DNA of 32,021 nt, taken from Plantago elongata. Lineage: Eukaryota > Streptophyta > Magnoliopsida > Lamiales > Plantaginaceae. The translations under genes were made by a program, and so were the position numbers. Below are positions 1-11,300 of the stretch, one piece after another (positions within the stretch are counted from its first letter, which is position 1; each line of letters starts with the position of its first letter). The notes beneath the pieces are model-generated. The model saw nothing but the letters and a program-made list of their open reading frames with translations, did no database searches and had not been told where the DNA came from. Location: the NCBI GenBank assembly GCA_036897095.1, contig JAYMSP010001448.1:1-32021 (forward strand), written 5' to 3'.

Positions 1-180
1 GGAGGTGTTGGCACGGTGCAATTGATTTTTGGCACGGTGAAATAGTGAACAGGCTGCTCTAGGCATTTTGGGGAAGAAGATGATGCGGAAATGACCGAAA
101 TGCCCTTACTTGAAAAAAAGAGAAGAAGGGAGGCAGGGGTATATTGGTACTTTAGCCCTTATATACAACTGGATCCTTCT
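1..180. repeat. Repeat-like tract with direct repeat
   Basis: The 11-mer TTGGCACGGTG occurs twice, at 8-18 and 29-39 (21-bp spacing). It is followed by purine-rich sequence with no open frame of note. The composition is more GC-rich than the AT-rich DNA that follows from about 180, which suggests the end of a dispersed element cut by the window edge. I cannot name a family. Confidence 0.3.
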
Positions 181-560
181 GGCTTACAAACGACTCGTAA
201 ATAAAATTCGAAAAAATGAAAAATCGATTCACATGCACTTTTCGAGTCGAACTCGAGCCATAAAAAATTAAAAAATAATATTATTATTATTTTATTAATA
301 AACCACTAAATTTCACTTTAACGTCGAATCCGCTCGGCGTTAAAATTCTAACCTCGACTTGATATTATCAAGTAATAATTTCGCTCGTGCGAGTTAATAA
401 AATAAATTTTTAATTAATTTTCACGTAATAAATTTGCAGATCTTACATTAAATCTCCTAAGATACAAAAATTTAAATTGACAATGATCTATCTTATTAAT
501 ATTATTAATCAAAAAATTTATATTTTCAACGTTGGTACTTTTCAAATTATAACAAGACTT
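181..560. other. AT-rich intergenic stretch
   Basis: No gene seen. It contains simple ATT repeats (about 276-300) and long A/T runs. Nothing resembles a coding exon. Confidence 0.5.
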
Positions 561-742
561 GTATTAGTTGGTTCAACTCCAACCAATAGGTCGGGGGGTT
601 CGAGTAACCTATAATCGTTTAAAAAAAGAATAAAAAATACACACACACACATATAATACATTTTTTTAAAAACAGTTAAAGTATGACTCGAACTCCCAAT
701 TTATTGGTTGGAGGTGAATCGTCTTACCAACTGAGTTAAGTT
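561..742. repeat. Inverted pair of tRNA-like sequences
   Basis: The plus strand at about 561-612 carries AGTTGGTTCAACTCCAACCA and then GGGTTCGAGT. The minus strand at 742-681 carries a related sequence with CAGTTGGTAAGACGATTCAC, CTCCAACCAAT and AGTTCGAGTC. Both resemble the tRNA D-arm (CAGTTGGTAAGA) and the B box (GGTTCGANTC) of a pol III promoter; the plus copy lacks about 7 bases between them. The two arms lie head to head around a roughly 68-bp AT-rich spacer with an AC microsatellite, so the DNA or a read-through RNA could fold into a hairpin. It is likely a tRNA-derived SINE or foldback element remnant, not a functional tRNA gene: no complete acceptor stem is visible. Confidence 0.5.
637..652. 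repeat. AC dinucleotide microsatellite
   Basis: About seven AC units followed by AT units, inside the spacer between the two tRNA-like arms. Confidence 0.8.
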
Positions 743-1031
743 TCGTCATTCATATATTATATATTTTGATTAAAATATTGTATCATGATACTTTATAGCT
801 CCAAAATTCCATCGATGCAAACAATAGGAGGAGATTTGTTGTTGGTGTAAATTGAAATTCAACTTAAAAAGGCGAGTCGCCGGGTCCATGAACGTTGTCC
901 CTTTAGTCCCATTAAGTTGCCTTTGCCTCTTTAGCCACCGAAAGAACATATAATAACATAATAATTTCATTTATATATACAATACATTGTTAAGTAAATT
1001 ATACTACTATGATAATAATTCTTATAATTAC

Positions 1032-1200
1032 TGATATGATATGATATAATAATAATGTAACATTAAAAAATAGTGTGGAATCTGAACTACTAGACAAACT
1101 TGCAAAGTTCTTGTGCCACGTGCATGTATAAAAAGTACTCCCACCTGCCCAGTCACTATCCATTTTCTTAAGTTGCACATATCATATCATATCATATCAT
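1032..1200. repeat. Complementary pentanucleotide repeats
   Basis: GATAT-type units at about 1032-1047 and ATATC-type units at about 1178-1200 are reverse complements of each other, about 130 bp apart. CTA trinucleotides follow the second tract. These are simple-sequence repeats. Confidence 0.6.
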
Positions 1201-1780
1201 GCTACTACTACTTGACCTAACTATGGCCTTATTATGCTCTCTATGCAAATTGAAATGACACCAATATTGATTCTCTTTTTCAAGTTTTTATAGATCTTTG
1301 TTTATTCATGTTAATTTCTAGGTAAGAGTCCCAATCACAATTCAACTTGTTCTACACCATCTCTACCTCAACTTGTTTTCCTTATCATTTCTACCAAAAA
1401 TTATAGTATATTTATTTTCAACAATATAACTATGAAGAAATTTTCTACAGTCAGACAGGCTTTCGCCATGCCTTACAACATACAGTAAATAAAAAAATTG
1501 ACATATTTATTTTGTTAAATTTTAAAATGTTAAAGTAAAAATTTAATAATTTAAAAAAATATAATTTTATTTTTAAAAATATTTTAGAAGTCAAAACCTT
1601 ACCTCACCATAGAAAAGTCCAAGTAACAAATATATTAATAAAGAATGAATAGGGAACCATGTGTATAATGCATATATTTTAAAATAAAAGTATAATATAT
1701 AAAGCGTGACAAAGAACAAATAATAAATAACAAATAATTGATTATTATAAATAAAGTCTACGTAGTAGTAACAAATAATT
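1201..1780. other. AT-rich intergenic stretch
   Basis: No gene seen. Toward the end there are several near-copies of AACAAATAA (about 1716-1816), some within the longer AGTAGTAACAAATAA, which occurs at about 1765 and 1805. Confidence 0.4.
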
Positions 1781-1783
1781 TGG

Positions 1784-2280
1784 TGTAGTGAATGTCATGA
1801 GAAGTAGTAGTAACAAATAAAATTTAATATTGTAATATCCTAGAATTTCTAATTATTTTTAAAGAAGGTAAAGAGATTGGAAACATTACTCGTACTAATA
1901 AGGTGCACCTTTTTTTTCGGGAATTAACCTATGAGAACTTTAAAGTTAAGCGTGATTGTTCTAGAACAATTCTAGGATGAGTGATCAACTGAGAAGTCTC
2001 CTAGTTATCGCACGAGTTAAGACAAAGTGCGAGAATTTGTACAGTAGGTATCACGTGGAGAGTTATTCATCAGTAACCGCATTGACCTGTAAGGGGCCAG
2101 GTCGTTATAGATGTAGTGAATATTTCATGAGAAGTAATAAGTAATAAATTGAAAAAAGCGTTGTAATTTTGAATGTATCACTAAGTGAGACTGACCTATA
2201 AAGTAAAAAGATCGAGTATATTTGGAACATTGATATATTAGGTTGGAATATTTAAAATTATTATAACCTTTTTTTAAAAA
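1784..2280 (+). mobile_element. 5S-rRNA-derived (Cassandra-like) element
   Basis: Positions about 1920-2010 read as a diverged 5S rRNA gene. AAAGTTAAGCGTG matches the 5S A box (canonical CAGTTAAGCGTG), and GGATGAGTGATCAACTGAGAAGT matches the C box (canonical GGATGGGTGACCTCCTGGGAAGT). Upstream, TGTAATATCC at 1831 resembles the TGTAACATCC start of the LTR of Cassandra, a plant miniature retrotransposon known to carry 5S sequence. The piece lies inside a diverged tandem duplication: TGTAGTGAAT...TCATGAGAAGTA occurs at about 1785 and again at about 2112. Copy 2 (about 2112-2280) keeps the outer parts but not the 5S part. It is best read as an old solo-LTR-like remnant. It is unlikely to be a working 5S gene. 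Confidence 0.55.
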
Positions 2281-2990
2281 CTTTTAGAATATGTCCATGG
2301 ACTGATGGACATATGCTTTTCAAAAGTGGCAAGTAATATTTACACATAAATGCAAGTCATTGAACCATGGCTCAATATTTGTTAGGCTCATTTTACCATG
2401 TTATTATATTTTTAATGTAATATTGCGTAAATAAACATAAAAAAATCTCTTTGAATACATAGAAGACAAAATAAAGAACTAAGAAATAAATAGAAGAAAA
2501 TTTTCATTATTTAGACTCAATATTTAATGGTCCCTAAAACTTATAATAACACCAAGTCTATGATTATGATTGTTCCCATTAAACTTAAGTTAAATACAAT
2601 AATTTCATTTTCGTTCCATGAATTTAAAAAATACATATAGTCCACAGATTCCAAACAAATTCGGATGAATTGATATTATACCTGCATTCCGTGTATGCGT
2701 CTAGATCAATGACTACATCTATTATTTCATTATTCATGATAGTTATTAAAATTAAAAAAATAATACAATGAGCTTGTATTTAATGAAAAAGCGGAAGAGA
2801 GAAGAATGTACATGCTCGATAATTTGAGCGTGGGCAACGATTTTGTGTAATTTATAATAAATTTTATATTAATACTCTCTTAGTTCTATTAATATTGAAA
2901 TAATTTAATTTTACACGATTGTAAATAAAATATGTAGTATGTGGTTAAAAATGAATTTAAGATAAATTACTGGTGAATTTTAATAAATAA
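2281..2990. other. AT-rich promoter-side stretch upstream of the PHR1-like gene
   Basis: No coding exon seen. TATA-like AT runs (for example near 2850-2870) are too common here to pick a core promoter. Confidence 0.35.
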
Positions 2991-2999
2991 AACAAATAA

Positions 3000-3250
3000 T
3001 AGAGAAGAAGAATAAGCGAAATCCATAACCAAAAGAAAGCAATAGAGAGAGAAGAGAGCAAAAAACTCGTCACCGTTCACTCCATTTTCCAGAAAGAAAA
3101 CAACGACGAATCAAATCAAATCGCCTCATGTCATGCTGCCTTATGATGGATGATGATGATTCCAATTCCAACTCAATCATTCTTTTTTGTTGTTGAATTG
3201 TTGCTGCTGAGTTGATGGACTTGCTGCTCTTTCCTTTGCCAATTTCTTAG
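3000..3250 (+). other. Probable leader (5' UTR) exon with uORFs
   Basis: The stretch is purine-rich and then mixed composition, unlike the AT-rich upstream DNA, and ends in TTCTTAG followed by GTAATC, a plausible donor at 3251. It contains overlapping upstream ORFs. One starts at 3128 (22 codons, acidic middle with four Asp, stop at 3194-3196). A second starts at 3133 (six codons, M-L-P-Y-D-G, stop). PHR1-type genes commonly have a spliced leader. The transcription start is not defined by the sequence. Confidence 0.4.
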
Positions 3251-4570
3251 GTAATCATTCAGACAAGCATTTCCGTTTCATCATTATAATTCAATTCTAT
3301 CTCATGGTTTCATTATTTCAGATTATAACTCGCTTTCGTTTGAATTGTATCTCATGGTACGGGTTACCGAATTCGAATCCAGATAAACTTGTTTACCTTT
3401 GATGCGTCGTTTTTTTTTTTAAATTGAGGTGTAGAATGGGGATTAATACCTGGTGGAATGGGAAACCTCGTTAGTCTTTCCAATTGAAATGGTCGTATAA
3501 CACATTTTGGTGGTAATTAATTGGTGTTCTATGTACAATAGTTTTCTCTCAAGGTACCACTACATCATGCATTGTTTTGTTTCAAATTCATTTTTAACTT
3601 CCAGGAGCCTCAGATGAGATGGTTTTTTTTTTTTTAGAAATTTATGTAATGTCGTGTTTGCTTTAATCAAGTAAAACAAGGCAAGTTATTCAATTTGAAA
3701 TGATATATTGCGAAACTGATGTTATATTGTGGTTATTGTTAAGCCTTAGTTTACCCTGATCAGCTTTGCGGCACGGAGCATTATCTTGTCTTAGAAGTCT
3801 GCTACTGGAGATTAAGAGGACTGTTTATGTATGGGAACTGTGGCCACTTGGTTGGTTTAGAGTTTAAAGTTTTTACCTACAGAGACAGAGCACAGGGGTA
3901 TAGCTAGCTATTTCCTCGAGGTTTGGGATTGAAGCTAAACAGGATGAATGTCTTTAGGCAAGCCCATTTTTTTCCTACCTTGATGCTTTTAGGGACTCAG
4001 AAAGCAGTAATTACTTGAGGAACCAATTATGGGTTGAGGTTTTATTTGATTCGATATCAATTTCGCTGGTCAAAATTGGTTAATGTATCTCCTAGCAATG
4101 ACGTGCTGCAATCTGCACCCTCATTATATGACCGGTCTCAGCATCGTGAGCAATTTCCCTTTAATGTCCTGGAAAGCATGAATATGCCAACTGCAAAGTA
4201 TACTTAGACCTGCATCTGTAAGATTAAGTGTGGAATGCATCTGAATAGCTGGGAGATAGAGATAGTGAAAGACTTGCCACTATGTTCTGCTCATTAGTGG
4301 TTGTGTTCTCAAAGTTAACCAATTTAGCTCTATGCAAGTAGTACATAGATTTCAGGGCGGACAGTTCTTATGTGAGTTCACCATCCTGATGGTATATAGT
4401 CTTGTTTGTGTACATGGGCTTTTATTGTTATAATTGTATAAATATGGTGTAAGAATTTCTTCTTCTTTCCGATGCTCTATTTGAGTATAATATTTGGTAT
4501 TTCTTATGTGGCTATGATTGAGTGTAGATATCAGTATGATATGTAATCTTGTTGACATGACTTAAGCAGG
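3251..4570 (+). other. Leader intron(s) of the PHR1-like gene, possible second leader exon
   Basis: This holds T-rich intron-like DNA with a polyT near 3411. Around 4019-4201 the composition is less T-rich and one frame is open for 60 codons to a TAG at 4199-4201; a second frame has a 27-codon uORF starting at 4098. That could be an internal leader exon. An acceptor at about 4570 (TTAAGCAG) precedes the coding exon. Confidence 0.35.
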
Positions 4571-4628
4571 TCTGTCAGAAACTGAGCTGTGAATCAGACT
4601 GAAGTTGCAGCTGCACTGGACATCCAAC

Positions 4629-7321
4629 ATGGGAGGAAGTCCAGCTTTATCTATTCAAAGATCAGGTTCGAGGCAACCCAGCCACTGTGGTGCTCCAGGG
4701 CCCCTACCTTCTTCATTTCCTGTCATTCCAATCACCCAAGGAGAGGCGTATGCATATCCAAAGTTTCCTAGCAGCCATCAGTTCACTCAGGATATGGGAT
4801 TCATGCAACGACTCCCAACTATTGTCTCACCATTGTCGTCGTCTAATAATGGTGTTGTTGAACATATACTTTCTCCGTCTTCAGGATTTTCTGCTGATCT
4901 TAATTTTTCGACCGGCCAACAAGTAAAACACCCAAGTGATTCACCTCTCATCTCTCAATCAGCAAATAGTGGGAAATCTATTGTATTACCGTCTACAGAT
5001 TCTGGAGTTCTCCAGTCCACTGCTTCAAGTCACTTAAACAAACAAAATAATGATGCATGGTGTACAGATACACTTCCTGACTTTCTTGATTTTCCAGTAA
5101 GCACCACTATCCAGGGTGGTCAATTAGATGTCATTAACAGTGGCAACATTGTTATAGCATCTGAGGATCTTGGTAAGCGAAATGATTGGCAAGATTGGGC
5201 TGATCAGCTTATCACAGATAATAATACGTTAAGTTCTGATTGGAATGAGCTTCTCGCTGATTCAAATACTGCAGATGTCGAACCCAAGGTGAGTTATTTT
5301 TGTGCATGCATGAGCTCTAAGCCTCTAACATTCTTTTATATGTATATTGGAGATAGCCAAATAACACTTTTATCTTTGTTTTGTTTACATAGGCCCCATA
5401 TCAGGTTTCGAAACAGTCAACCAATATCTTGATGCAGCAGCCTCAGATATCTCAGCAGCACCAAATTTCATCTGGGGAAATTTGCAAGACTGCTGGTCAG
5501 GCATCCTCTGGAAATGCTGCTCCAGCAAAGCAGCGCATGCGCTGGACTCCGGAACTGCACGAGGCCTTTATAGAAGCAGTCGGCAAGCTTGGTGGAAGTG
5601 AAAGTACTTTCTTCTGCTTCACTTCTTTAAAGTCATATTCTGTAGAATTATTGGCCTATCACTCAACCTATCTCTCTGGTCTTTGATACAGGAGCTACTC
5701 CGAAAGGTGTCCTCAAACTAATGAAAGTAGAAGGTTTGACAATCTATCATGTAAAAAGTCATCTACAGGTATGACTGTTCTTATATAATCAGTGTTGTGT
5801 GGAGTCTTTGGTCTTTTTACTGTAAACTTAATTTCTGTAAATTGAAATGCAGAAATACCGATCGGCTAGATATAAGCCAGAGATGACAGAAGGTACTCCA
5901 CTTCTTTAGCCAGCATTTTAGCTGTAGCTGATATGCTTCTCCTTCTTCGGATCGTATTGCTTCATTAGGCCCCTGTGAAACAGTATAGTCGAAGCATATA
6001 ATTTTTACCTGGTCAATTTACTTCATGGGCCTTTAACTATACTTATGCAATCAATGGTCTCTTGACGAAAGTGCACACAATTTATAAGTTTGTTTGCCAT
6101 ACTTGGGCATACATGCATAAACTCTGCATATTCATTTTTGTATTTTACCTCATAATCCGCAGTTCTTCGTTGTCTCTTTTTTCTTATTATTCAATGTTGG
6201 TCAACGGACATTTTGATAAGAAACCATTTCTTTCTTCTGCAGAATCTACAGAGAACAATCCTGCCTCTATTGAAGATTTGTCATCCATGGTCTTAAAACC
6301 GTGAGTAAATTGTACTATTGAATCATCAAAATGTAAACTTTTCATTTGCTAGATAAATATTTGCAGTTTCATTGCTGCCAATAGGCCCTCTTACCATGCT
6401 TATGACATCCTCTGACCAACCATGCCTCTTCCTGATGTTAGGTAATTCCACACATTATTATAAGGGCACCTGTTTAAAGCCAGATCTTCCACATCCCATG
6501 TTATACAAATTTCTAGCTATTGGCTTTGTTTGTCTATTGGCAGTCTGGTCACAGATCTTTCTCTATGCTTTATATATGCATTGTTTCAATAACTTGAGGA
6601 GTACCCCAACGCCGTGGTACTCTACTTGGACATTTTTGCATGTGTCGATTGTTTGATTTATAAGTGGAATGGAGCTTTCCTGTGGGTAACCACTTTATAT
6701 CGTGTTAACCTTGCCGATTTAAATATCTCAATGGCTATTAGATTCCTATGGGAAGTATGTGCGCCTACTGATTATAATGCCTAACGTTTTTTTTACCAGA
6801 GCTGAAGCCTTGCGAATGCAGATGGAAGTTCAAAAGCGGCTCCACGAACAACTTGAGGTATGAGCTAAGAAGAAATTTTGCTCATCATTTCCGTACCTTG
6901 ATGCAAAGTCAGTATTCACATACCGTCAGCATAATCCTGCAGCGAATATATTAATGCTCAATTGTTTCTGCAGATTCAACGAAATCTACAGCTTCGGTTA
7001 GAAGAACAAGGTAGATATCTCCAGTTGATGTTCGAGACGCAGTGCAAGTCTGGTCTTGACTTGCTCAAGGGTTCCTCAGAAACAGCTGGGAACTCCTTTA
7101 AAGAATTGGCTGATGCAGTGCAAAAATGTTCTGCAATAGAATGTGTAGGAGTAGAAGCTAACAACAAGCTGACGGTAGGCCAGCTTAAGTCAGGAGAAAC
7201 TTCTCTTTCGTGGGAACAGAAACAAAAAGCACCAGAGGGTGAAGTTCTTGAAATTCCCGATCCTTGTGTTGGTGGCACATCAGACTTGCCACCAACAAAG
7301 CGTGTGAAAGTTCAAGCTTAG
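4629..7321 (+). CDS. PHR1-like: MYB-CC transcription factor, PHR1-like (phosphate starvation response)
   Basis: Spliced CDS: 4629-5288, 5393-5603, 5692-5768, 5853-5892, 6243-6300, 6800-6857 and 6974-7321. It gives 1452 nt (483 aa) with GT-AG introns and phases that join in frame. The start at 4629 ([11 protein letters not shown]) matches the usual PHR1-type N-terminus better than the in-frame ATG at 4605. The middle of the N-terminal region has the family's DW-x-x-WADQLI block. The GARP/MYB DNA-binding domain spans about residues 268-322 ([12 protein letters not shown], then SHLQKYR). The coiled-coil with its LHEQLE signature is at about 350-390. The three basic coiled-coil residues that in Arabidopsis PHR1 contact SPX-inositol pyrophosphate (K325, H328, R340) are present with identical spacing at K361, H364 and R376. 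A nuclear activator that binds P1BS sites in phosphate-starvation genes is expected. The exact paralogue (PHR1 or a PHL gene) is not settled. Confidence 0.92.
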
Positions 7322-7650
7322 AGTAGCTGTCATCTTTTCAGTCTGGTTGTGTCTGGATTTACAGAAATCCCTGGGAAGGCTAGAGCAGCGAAGCAAGGAG
7401 CTCCAGATTCTAGTCAAGTTATGCTTATTTACTGGGCGATGTCTTGTATGTGCCTACGATTAGTTCATAAGCATATGTATCAAGGGAATTTCTTTGAAAT
7501 GTGAAAATCTGGCTGAGTCGATGAAAGGGCATGGAGAATTTTTCTGCTCTTTGGCCCTCAGAATCAGTGTAATGTCACTTCATTTGTGGACTTGAAGCTT
7601 TGTATGGTATTAACCCCACTCTAATAAATTGGGTTCTGTGCTCTGTGAAT
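7322..7650 (+). other. 3' UTR and polyadenylation signal of the PHR1-like gene
   Basis: An AATAAA hexamer lies at 7623-7628, about 300 bp after the stop, in T-rich sequence; this is a plausible transcript end. Confidence 0.5.
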
Positions 7651-8309
7651 ATGCTAACTTTCATGTTCTATTATTTTGAATGTGCTCCATCAAGTATGTA
7701 ATGCTGACTTTGTGTTTCCCATAAATGATGTGCGGTAAACATGCATACACTGCACAAGTTCTTTCTATCTCTGAAATTAGATCTTAACTAAATGGAATGT
7801 AAAATAAAAACTAAAGTAATTGAAACTAGGTGATGCTTTGTATGAAAGAAGAAATGTACATTTTCTCCAAGTTGTACAGGGTAATTCAGTATGATCCTCC
7901 AACTGATTGAGCATTTGTGCTACATAATAAATCTACTAAAGATGTCACACCATTATGCCGTTGAGGATCATTCAAGAACCACATTTATAGCCCAGAGTAG
8001 ATTTATGAAACACCTTGGCCTTAAAGCAACATGGAGACATACATACCTTAAGTTGCCAAATTAAACATTTCAGCATTGTACTTTTTCCCCCTCGTACCTA
8101 ATTATCTGACAGACACAAGCAATGAAGCAAACAAACTGTCCCTTTTGCTCACCAATCTATCTTGCATTCCAATCAAACCTTAAAAAAAGAACCCCTCACC
8201 AATAAGCTGGTACACTGGTCACAACACATGCATACATGAATATCAACTTTTAAAACCCCTCTTCTACTCTCCTCCCATCACAACCTAACCATCACACATT
8301 CCTCACACC
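7651..8309 (+). promoter_or_regulatory. Intergenic region and promoter of the cellulose synthase gene
   Basis: About 660 bp separate the PHR1-like polyadenylation signal from the CesA start codon, with no coding exon. The last 60 bp are C- and CT-rich, typical of a plant leader. Two 7-mers match the degenerate secondary-wall MYB element ACC(A/T)A(A/C)(T/C): ACCTAAT at 8096-8102 and ACCTAAC at 8283-8289. I see no clear TATA box. Confidence 0.4.
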
Positions 8310-11300
8310 ATGGCTGGCCTCTTTGCCGGCTCTCACGGTCGTAGCGAACTCCATGTTCTCCACACCGGTGCCGATGATGAGGTATCTTTATTCTTTCATC
8401 GTCTTCGTGTCTTAACATCTGAGATTTTCGCAACATATCATGCAGACAAGTAAGTTATCTAAACAATGATCATGTATTGTCAATGAAGCAGTATGATAGA
8501 CGTTCTGCAATTCGTGAACAAGCTGCAAAGATATGCCGGATTTGTGGAGATGAAATTGGACTCCAGGAGAACGGCGACTTGTTTGTGGCGTGTAATGAGT
8601 GTGCGTTTCCGGTTTGCCGTCCTTGCTACGAGTACGAAAGGATGGAGGGGCAAGGGACTTGCCCTCAGTGCCACACCCGTTACAAGCGTCACAAAGGTAG
8701 GTCCTCATTTAATCTTCAAATTTCTCTTGGTGAAGAATGTGCTAATAATAATGTGTACAATTTGTTAATTAAGGTTGTCCGAGAGTGGAAGGAGATGGTG
8801 AAGAAAATGTGAGTGATGATTTTGAAGATGAGTTCCAGCTCAAGAATCTTCAACATGATGACACTCATCAACCTCAGCTTTCGGTAATTATTTTCCTCAT
8901 GCCAACTAAACGGATCATTTAGTTTCCACCTCGAATTGTTAGATGAATTAAATTGCACGGTTGGAACCTATTTTGATATATTTATGAACTTTTAATTAGT
9001 GATCTTTGTAGATTTTTATCCGTGTAACAACTCTTATATACCATTTCATTGGAAAACAGATACATCATCATACAATATATAAAATGAAATATTTGATTAC
9101 GTATTTTTAAATTTTACATCAAAACCATTCTCTTGACTAGTTTTCTCAACCTACTAATTGAACTTCTTTAGTTTGAATGAAATTTGAAAGGACTAAAAAT
9201 GTTATTTTCTTATTTTGAGAATCTACAATTAAAAATACAACTTAACCTTAGCGGATTTAAATCTATACAACTTAATTCTAAATTATTTACAAATTAAAAC
9301 ACCATTACCTATAATTTACTGATTTTATTTATAGTTTAGTTGACTACTTGCAAAATATAATATTAAATTGTTATTTGATTAAAATTGACGTTTTTAAGTG
9401 ATTTTAATCGATTTGTAGGTATGTAATTTAACTTTATTGTTCCCTTGATTGAGTATATAATCTAGACCAATATTTGTATTTTAGTTTGGAAAATATTAAA
9501 TTATTTGATTTCATATTTAATTTAAAAATCAATCAAATTGAATTTTTAAATATATATATATTTTTTAACGATAAAGTTAAATCGAACATGAACTAACTGT
9601 TGGTTGGATAGAATTCTCGCCGACTTAGCTGAGGTTCTTTGTAAAAAAATAAACGTAATTGAATTTCGTCAATTAAATTTTATAAGAAAAGCTCCATAAG
9701 TACTCAGTGATGGTTGGTTAATCAATACAATGAAAATGAAAACAAAAGGGAAAGCCGAATGATTTCAACCAAAGTGAATACTTGTCTGTTATGGCGAGAG
9801 TTTTGATTTGCTTCCGATGAACATGTACAGGAAAACGGTGAGTACAAGCCACCGCACCAGGATAATTACGTTAATGGAATCGCCGTTCGTTCTGTTGCAG
9901 GAAGTGGTAATTTCAATCTCTCTTTTCAACTCTTATTCCATGCTTGCCCTAATTGCAACTTCGTATCATTCATTTGTGCATTTTTTTTAATTTCATAATT
10001 TACAGTTACTGGCAAAGAATTTGAAGCTGAAAAAGAAACTTACAGTAGTGATGAGTGGAAGGATCGAGTGGACAAGTGGAAAACCAGGCAGGAGAAGCGA
10101 GGTCTCGTTACGAAAACAGATAATGATGGAAATCACAACAAGGATGATGATTATGAAGATGAATTTATGTATGATTGCTTTCCTATAGTTTTACTTATAG
10201 TATTAATTAGGCTCCGTTCTCTTCTTCGTCTGCACTGAACTGATCTGAATAGTGAATAATAGTATTAAAAAATTAATTAAGCATAACTGAACTCAATTGC
10301 ACTGAATTGAAATTAATGAGTTTTAAGAGGAAGAAAACATGGCATAATTAGTATTGCATTGCATGATTGTTTTTGTTGTTTATAAGTTGTTGTTTTGATT
10401 TGTTTCCTTTCTCAGTATTGCTGAGGCTCGGCAACCGCTATGGAGAAAAGTTCCGATTCCCTCCCGCCTCATCAACCCATACCGTATTGTCATTGTCCTT
10501 AGGTTAATCATCTTGTGTTTCTTCTTCCATTTTAGAATCTTGACCCCGGCATATGATGCCTATCCCTTATGGCTTATCTCTGTGATATGTGAGATATGGT
10601 TTGGTGTGTCCTGGATTCTCGACCAGTTCCCTAAGTGGTTTCCTATTAACCGTGAAACCTATCTTGATCGCCTTGCCTTGAGGTTTGAGAGAGAGGGTGA
10701 GCCGAGCCGGCTTTCCAATGTTGATGTTTTCGTGAGCACTGTGGATCCTCTCAAGGAGCCTCCCATTATTACTGCAAACACAGTGCTTTCGATTTTAGCA
10801 TCTGATTATCCGGTGGAGAAGGTGAGTTGCTATGTTTCGGATGATGGTGCCTCGATGCTTCTGTTTGATTCGTTGGCTGAAACGGCTGAGTTTGCGAGGA
10901 GGTGGGTGCCTTTCTGCAAGAAATATAATGTTGAGCCTAGGGCTCCTGAGTTTTACTTCAATGAGAAAATTGACTACTTGAAAGATAAGGTCCAGCCTAC
11001 TTTCGTCAAGGATCGCAGGGCCATGAAAGTGAGTAATGCAAATACTGTTTTTTCTTTGATATTCTGTGAGTGTTGATGTATTCTAATTATTCTTATTGTT
11101 CCTACTTCCGTGTGATGCAGAGAGAGTACGAAGAGTTTAAGGTAAGAATGAATGCATTGGTGGCCAAGGCTCAGAAGAAACCAGAAGAAGGATGGGTTAT
11201 GCAGGACGGGACTCCTTGGCCTGGAAACAACACTAGGGATCACCCCGGGATGATTCAGGTTAGCAGATGAATTGACAGAGAAATTCATGTCTGACCATAA

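Noticed and set aside
681-742. A functional tRNA gene
   Set aside because: No complete acceptor stem or anticodon arm could be drawn; only D-arm and B-box resemblance.
1051-1056. Non-canonical catalytic loop (HRDVTTNN, no Lys at D+2) as evidence that kinase B is dead
   Set aside because: Related LRR-XII kinases also have Ser or Thr there; the catalytic Asp, Asn, Lys and DFG are present. The coordinates given here are residue numbers of protein B.
1920-2010. A functional 5S rRNA gene
   Set aside because: Many substitutions, including in the C box, and no intact 5' part; better read as a 5S-derived mobile-element remnant.
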